A stretch of 64,000 nt of DNA from Lactiplantibacillus pentosus (GTDB lineage: Bacteria; Bacillota; Bacilli; Lactobacillales; Lactobacillaceae), in the NCBI RefSeq assembly GCF_003641185.1, contig NZ_CP032757.1, forward strand, positions 3,038,001 through 3,102,000, written 5' to 3'. Of this stretch, positions 60,799 to 64,000 are shown one piece after another. How positions within the stretch are numbered: position 1 is the first letter of the stretch; every line of letters begins with the position of its first letter. The translations under genes were made by a program, and so were the position numbers. The notes beneath the pieces are model-generated. The model made no database searches, was not told where the DNA came from, and worked only from the letters and a program-made list of their open reading frames with translations.

Positions 60799-61113
60799 CT
60801 AATGCCCATGCTCCAAATCATGCACAATATCCGTCCCCGGGTGAACCAAATGGTGGGTGTCGCGATACTCGATTCGCAGCTCAGTATGCTGCTTTAAATC
60901 TGCTAAGACTTGTTGATATAACGACGGTCGGTGTGGAATCTCGAGTAAATCATAGCTATGGAGCAGCCGTTCTCGGGCCCGCTGCGCCTGCAAGAAAAAC
61001 GTATAACAGTCAAACAAGTGATTATCGACAATCAACAGGTGGTAACGCCACTGATAGCGTCGCAAAAAATAACGATCAAAATTCGCAATCAATTGTTTAG
61101 ATTCTGCTAACAT
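60799..61113 (-). CDS. Small conserved-looking protein in the UmuC operon
   Basis: 104 residues, rich in His, Tyr, Arg and Leu: LAESKQLIANFDRYFLRRYQ, WRYHLLIVDNHLFDCYTFFL, RARERLLHSYDLLEIPHRPS. No family recognised; no signal or membrane span. GGAAGGTG lies seven bases before the ATG, and the gene starts 17 bases after the umuC stop, so it is the third gene of the SOS operon. A role in damage tolerance is suggested only by position. Confidence 0.7.
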   Translation of the reverse strand: MLAESKQLIANFDRYFLRRYQWRYHLLIVDNHLFDCYTFFLQAQRARERLLHSYDLLEIPHRPSLYQQVLADLKQHTELRIEYRDTHHLVHPGTDIVHDLEHGH

Positions 61114-61130
61114 CGTGGTTCACCTTCCAA

Positions 61131-62423
61131 TCAAGCTTGGTGCCCGCCCAATAAACCTGAGCGCTCAACAGCCGTTCCAGCCGACTTCTTGCTATATCCC
61201 CGAATGATTGCGCGGTAACCGTACCGGGCCCGAATCTGGTCGATGGCATGTTCCAAACGCAGGTTAGCTGTATGCCGGTCGTTATCCTCAAACAACGACA
61301 ATTGAAACGTGCTTGGCTTGCTGATGCGATTGACCCGTACCCCTAAATTACGCAGGGCGTTGCCTTGCCACCGCGACTCAAACAAATACTGGACTGCACG
61401 AATCAAATCATTGGTCGCATTGGTTGGGTCGACCTTAGTTTGGGCACCCCAGCCATGCCGATTGTGTTCATCAGGCGTCGCAAAGCCAACCGAGATACCA
61501 ATCACTTCGCCTAAAACATCGTGTTTGCGCAACCTAGTGGCCACTTGGTCGGCAATTTCGAACAGGACTGTTTCGATATCCTCCCGTGTCGTATAATCAC
61601 GCATCAACACCTGACTATTCCCATAACCCCGGTTATCGGAACGCGGCACGTACCGCTTCGTCAGGTCGGAATAGTCGATGCCCCAACTATGAAAATACAG
61701 TGCATCGCCTAGCACGCCAAATTTACGTTTGAGTTGTTGTCGGTCTGCGTGGGCTAAATCAGCCACGGAATAAATGCCCAATCGTTCTAGCTTGGCCGCC
61801 GTCTTATGTCCAATCGACCAAAAGTCCGTCAACTTAGGAATCTGCCACACCGTATTCGGGACATCCGCATAACCCCAGTAAGCAAACCACGGGGCTTCCT
61901 GCTTAGCCGCATTATCCAGAGCTAGCTTTGCCATCAACGGATTCGGCCCCATCCCAACCGTTGTAACGATCCCGGTCTCCTGAAAGATTTTCGTCTGAAT
62001 CTGACGGGCGATTTCACGATTCGTCCCAAACAACTTGTGACTATGGGTCACGTCCGCAAACAATTCATCGATACTATAAATAAACGTATGCTGCTCATCA
62101 GTGAACTGCTGAATAATCTGACTGATGCGATAATTCAACCGCACATAGTCTGCCATGTGCGGTGCGGCCAGTTCAATATCCATCTGCGGTTTTAAATCAT
62201 ACTTACGCGTGCCGAGCTTTACACCATAATCGCGTTTGGTATCCGGCGACGCTGCTAACACCAGGCCACCCTGCGATTCTTCACGCGACAACACGGCAAT
62301 CTTGGCCGCTAATGGATATTCACCGCGCCGAATCGCTTCGGTACTCGCGAAAAAGCTCTTACAATCAATGCACATGATATCGCGTACGGGCAACCGGCTC
62401 GGATCATCTAAGGGTGTCGTCAT
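61131..62423 (-). CDS. umuC: Y-family DNA polymerase (UmuC/ImpB-like)
   Basis: About 430 residues. Catalytic palm: IMCIDCKSFFASTEAIRRG (first Asp) and FIYSIDELFADVT (SxDE). Little-finger region near 270-400 and an AKLERLGIYSVADLAHADR helix-hairpin region. Translesion polymerase of the firmicute UvrX/UmuC group. Start: ATG at 62421-62423 after GGTGGG; it overlaps the upstream YolD-like gene by 20 bases. Expression should follow the LexA site at 62832. Confidence 0.9.
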   Translation of the reverse strand: MTTPLDDPSRLPVRDIMCIDCKSFFASTEAIRRGEYPLAAKIAVLSREESQGGLVLAASPDTKRDYGVKLGTRKYDLKPQMDIELAAPHMADYVRLNYRISQIIQQFTDEQHTFIYSIDELFADVTHSHKLFGTNREIARQIQTKIFQETGIVTTVGMGPNPLMAKLALDNAAKQEAPWFAYWGYADVPNTVWQIPKLTDFWSIGHKTAAKLERLGIYSVADLAHADRQQLKRKFGVLGDALYFHSWGIDYSDLTKRYVPRSDNRGYGNSQVLMRDYTTREDIETVLFEIADQVATRLRKHDVLGEVIGISVGFATPDEHNRHGWGAQTKVDPTNATNDLIRAVQYLFESRWQGNALRNLGVRVNRISKPSTFQLSLFEDNDRHTANLRLEHAIDQIRARYGYRAIIRGYSKKSAGTAVERSGLLGGHQA

Positions 62424-62799
62424 GGTCCCACCACTTTTCACTCGTGGCCAACGCCGCCCATCGAATGTCTTCGAGGTACACCGTTTTCAAATGCTGCGTG
62501 TTGAGCTGGATATAGACTTGATCCGCATTAAACCCAATCACCTGGCCACTAAATTCTGCGACGTGCTGATTATTCTCAAGTACGTTCAACTGTAACGTCA
62601 CGGCTGCGCCTGCTTGCCAACTAGTCTGTAGAACAGAATCAATTTGAGGCAACGCCATTTCTGGCCGGGCCGGCGTCGGGCGTTGTTGCTGCTGTTCATT
62701 TTCCAGATACGCGCTGTGGCCGGCTAAGATCCAGCCCATCCACTTCATCATGCCACGGTCATCATAGAGCCACTTTTCTCGGGGGACGACTCGTTCCAT
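62404..62799 (-). CDS. YolD-like protein
   Basis: 131 residues: RGMMKWMGWILAGHSAYLEN near the start and a beta-rich YolD domain (GAAVTLQLNVLENNQHVAEF, GQVIGFNADQVYIQLNTQHL, VYLEDIRWAAL). YolD-like genes are almost always upstream of firmicute umuC/uvrX genes and are thought to act with the polymerase. Start ATG at 62797-62799 after GGTGAT. First gene of the SOS operon. Confidence 0.85.
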   Translation of the reverse strand: MERVVPREKWLYDDRGMMKWMGWILAGHSAYLENEQQQQRPTPARPEMALPQIDSVLQTSWQAGAAVTLQLNVLENNQHVAEFSGQVIGFNADQVYIQLNTQHLKTVYLEDIRWAALATSEKWWDHDDTLR

Positions 62800-62831
62800 A
62801 ACTATCACCAGTCCTTTTATGAATCATTATA

Positions 62832-62845
62832 CGAACGTATGTTCT
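62832..62845. promoter_or_regulatory. LexA (DinR) box
   Basis: CGAACGTATGTTCT matches the Gram-positive SOS box CGAAC-N4-GTTCG/T. It lies 33 bases before the YolD-like start, over the presumed promoter. Confidence 0.88.
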
Positions 62846-62889
62846 TTTTGGCAAGCTTTATTTCAGGCTTCATCCTCGATTTTTGACAC

Positions 62890-62945
62890 GCAACCCGTAA
62901 AAAAGGCCGCCATCACAATGGATAGCGACCACTAATTTATTTTTT
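62890..62945 (-). terminator. Terminator left from a truncated hydrolase gene
   Basis: Minus strand GGTCGC...GGCGGCC hairpin followed by TTTTTTACGG, just after the hydrolase remnant. Confidence 0.55.
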
Positions 62946-62961
62946 AGCATTCTTCAAGGCA

Positions 62962-63186
62962 TTACTTGGCCCACTTGTCGAGAATCAGTTGGCCAATCGT
63001 TTGCCAGTGGGTTTCTAAGACAAAATGGCCACCATCTAACAAATGAACGTCGGTATTCGGATCATCCTTCGCAAAAGCCTGCGCACCCTGATAAACAAAG
63101 CTAGGGTCATTCTTACCCCACGCTGCAATAATTTCCGGTTGATAGGTTCGAACGCACTTTTGAAATAGCGGATAATTTTTAACGTC
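62962..63186 (-). pseudogene. C-terminal remnant of an alpha/beta hydrolase
   Basis: About 74 codons: DVKNYPLFQKCVRTYQPEII, AAWGKNDPSFVYQGAQAF, DVHLLDGGHFVLETH, ending DKWAK and stop. This is the end of an alpha/beta hydrolase, with the late Asp (GKNDPSF) and the catalytic His (GGHFVLETH). An in-frame stop and unrelated sequence lie upstream, so the nucleophile half is gone. Confidence 0.72.
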
Positions 63187-63258
63187 TTATCTTATTATCC
63201 AGTGCGTCCCATGAATGACTTGAGCTTCTTGCACAAAATTTATCATAAACCAGGTTGC

Positions 63259-64000
63259 CTATGCCCCGTATTCTAAGACAACCATCTCGGCCATCGTGAT
63301 TTCACGGTACAGTTGGTTGAATGAATCCTCACTGAGCCCGGCCGTCGCGTTATATTGTTGTTCCACATAATTCCGTTCCGCCTGAAAGACATGGCGATAA
63401 ATAGCCATTAGTTCACGCATCTGATCAGCTGTATAATCAGGATGCTGAACCATCCGCCGCCATTCTGAAAGAAACTGTCGGAGCGTCGTATGACCGTTTT
63501 GCGAGCGTAAATCAAATGTGATGGCCTCTTTGAATTCTTGCGAAATCGGCATTTGCCATAATTCATGAATACCTGCCTCAATCATTTGTTCTCGAATTAC
63601 AGCCATTCGAGCCGCATCATCCATATCAATCCGTACTTTAGGCAACAACCAGCGAAAGATGACCGTCGGAACGATTAAACTAAGAATGATCAATAAGCTT
63701 TCAGACATTAATACCAAATTAAAGTCAGCCGTCCTGACCTGAGTTTCGGCAACAGTAAAGGCTAATGCAAACGTCACCGCACCGTGAATACCACCTAGCG
63801 CAAATATCCAAGCTTCACGATTACCAACCCGTTGAACCAATCGAACATAATCGTAGCGGGCCAATAAATTGGCGACGTATAAGGCAACCCCAATGCCTAC
63901 CCAAATCAGTGAACCATTATAAGTAACTGAGCGGTCTAACAACGTTCTGAGCAACATAATTCCCAGCACAATAAAGACAACGCTATTTAAAATATCGTTT
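63259..64000 (-). CDS. Na+/H+ antiporter, CPA1 family (partial, C-terminal part)
   Basis: The frame is open to the right edge; visible start NDILNSVVFIVLGIMLLR. At least 247 residues remain: membrane spans (YVANLLARYDYVRLV, NREAWIFALGGIHGAVTFAL, LLIILSLIVPTVIFRWLLPK) with the family's GGIHGAVTFALA (compare GGLRGAVS), then a cytoplasmic helical tail of about 140 residues rich in Gln and Glu. Exchanges Na+ or K+ for H+ across the membrane. The 5' part lies outside the window. Confidence 0.85.
   Translation of the reverse strand, partial: NDILNSVVFIVLGIMLLRTLLDRSVTYNGSLIWVGIGVALYVANLLARYDYVRLVQRVGNREAWIFALGGIHGAVTFALAFTVAETQVRTADFNLVLMSESLLIILSLIVPTVIFRWLLPKVRIDMDDAARMAVIREQMIEAGIHELWQMPISQEFKEAITFDLRSQNGHTTLRQFLSEWRRMVQHPDYTADQMRELMAIYRHVFQAERNYVEQQYNATAGLSEDSFNQLYREITMAEMVVLEYGA

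Overview
The window looks like chromosomal DNA of a Lactiplantibacillus species of the L. plantarum group. This rests on family recognition, not on a search. The gene content is that of the extracellular 'lifestyle' region known from L. plantarum: several csc (WxL / DUF916 / LPxTG) surface clusters, KxYKxGKxW-type exported proteins, an orphan Agr-type kinase/regulator pair resembling LamK/LamR, an O-glycosylated-type GH25 muramidase resembling Acm3, and many small regulator-plus-oxidoreductase or regulator-plus-efflux modules. No tRNA, rRNA, CRISPR array or prophage was seen.

Layout. 1-4300: csc cluster 1 (cscB, cscA, cscD, cscC, minus strand). 4990-7120: quinone oxidoreductase-like MDR, a HesB-like protein and a GyrI-like protein. 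7225-8240: copy A of a large gene-free, highly structured repeat. 8300-16171: csc cluster 2, with two leucine-rich (BspA/DUF285) WxL proteins followed by a cscD-cscB-cscA operon. 16543-19470: HxlR regulator with divergent MFS pump, a pseudogene and an L,D-transpeptidase. 19633-23980: asnB-type amidotransferase and the LytTR response regulator/kinase pair. 24315-27385: TetR regulator, NmrA-like protein and succinate-semialdehyde dehydrogenase, with three identical operators. 27458-29370: group IIC-type intron inserted next to a terminator. 29569-33478: GNAT, muramidase and DUF1905 protein. 33545-34632: copy B of the structured repeat, with inverted-repeat ends and a 16-bp flanking direct repeat. 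34723-41656: three regulator modules (HxlR/SDR, TetR/epimerase-like reductase, TetR/DHA2 pump) plus an aldo/keto reductase. 41790-42407: transposase fragment and a small membrane protein. 42790-46767: ferric-siderophore type ABC importer. 47023-48324: SDR and an O-acetyltransferase with a damaged start codon. 48673-55221: a 2182-residue MucBP adhesin. 55403-60138: csc cluster 3. 60799-62799: SOS-controlled YolD/UmuC operon. 62962-64000: hydrolase remnant and the end of a Na+/H+ antiporter.

How it works together. Most products act at the envelope. WxL proteins bind the wall, DUF916/DUF3324 membrane proteins partner them, LPxTG proteins are sortase-anchored, and the muramidase, L,D-transpeptidase and AsnB-type amidotransferase act on or modify peptidoglycan. 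The LytTR regulator probably acts on the asnB promoter, where three 9-bp direct repeats sit at 21- and 31-bp spacing just upstream of a good -10.

The most novel element is the ~1-kb structured repeat present twice (7225-8239 and 33566-34617). It has no convincing reading frame. Two conserved hairpin-rich domains flank an AT-rich centre that has diverged freely. Stem changes that give G.U pairs in the plus-strand transcript suggest a large structured RNA. Copy B has the architecture of a mobile element.
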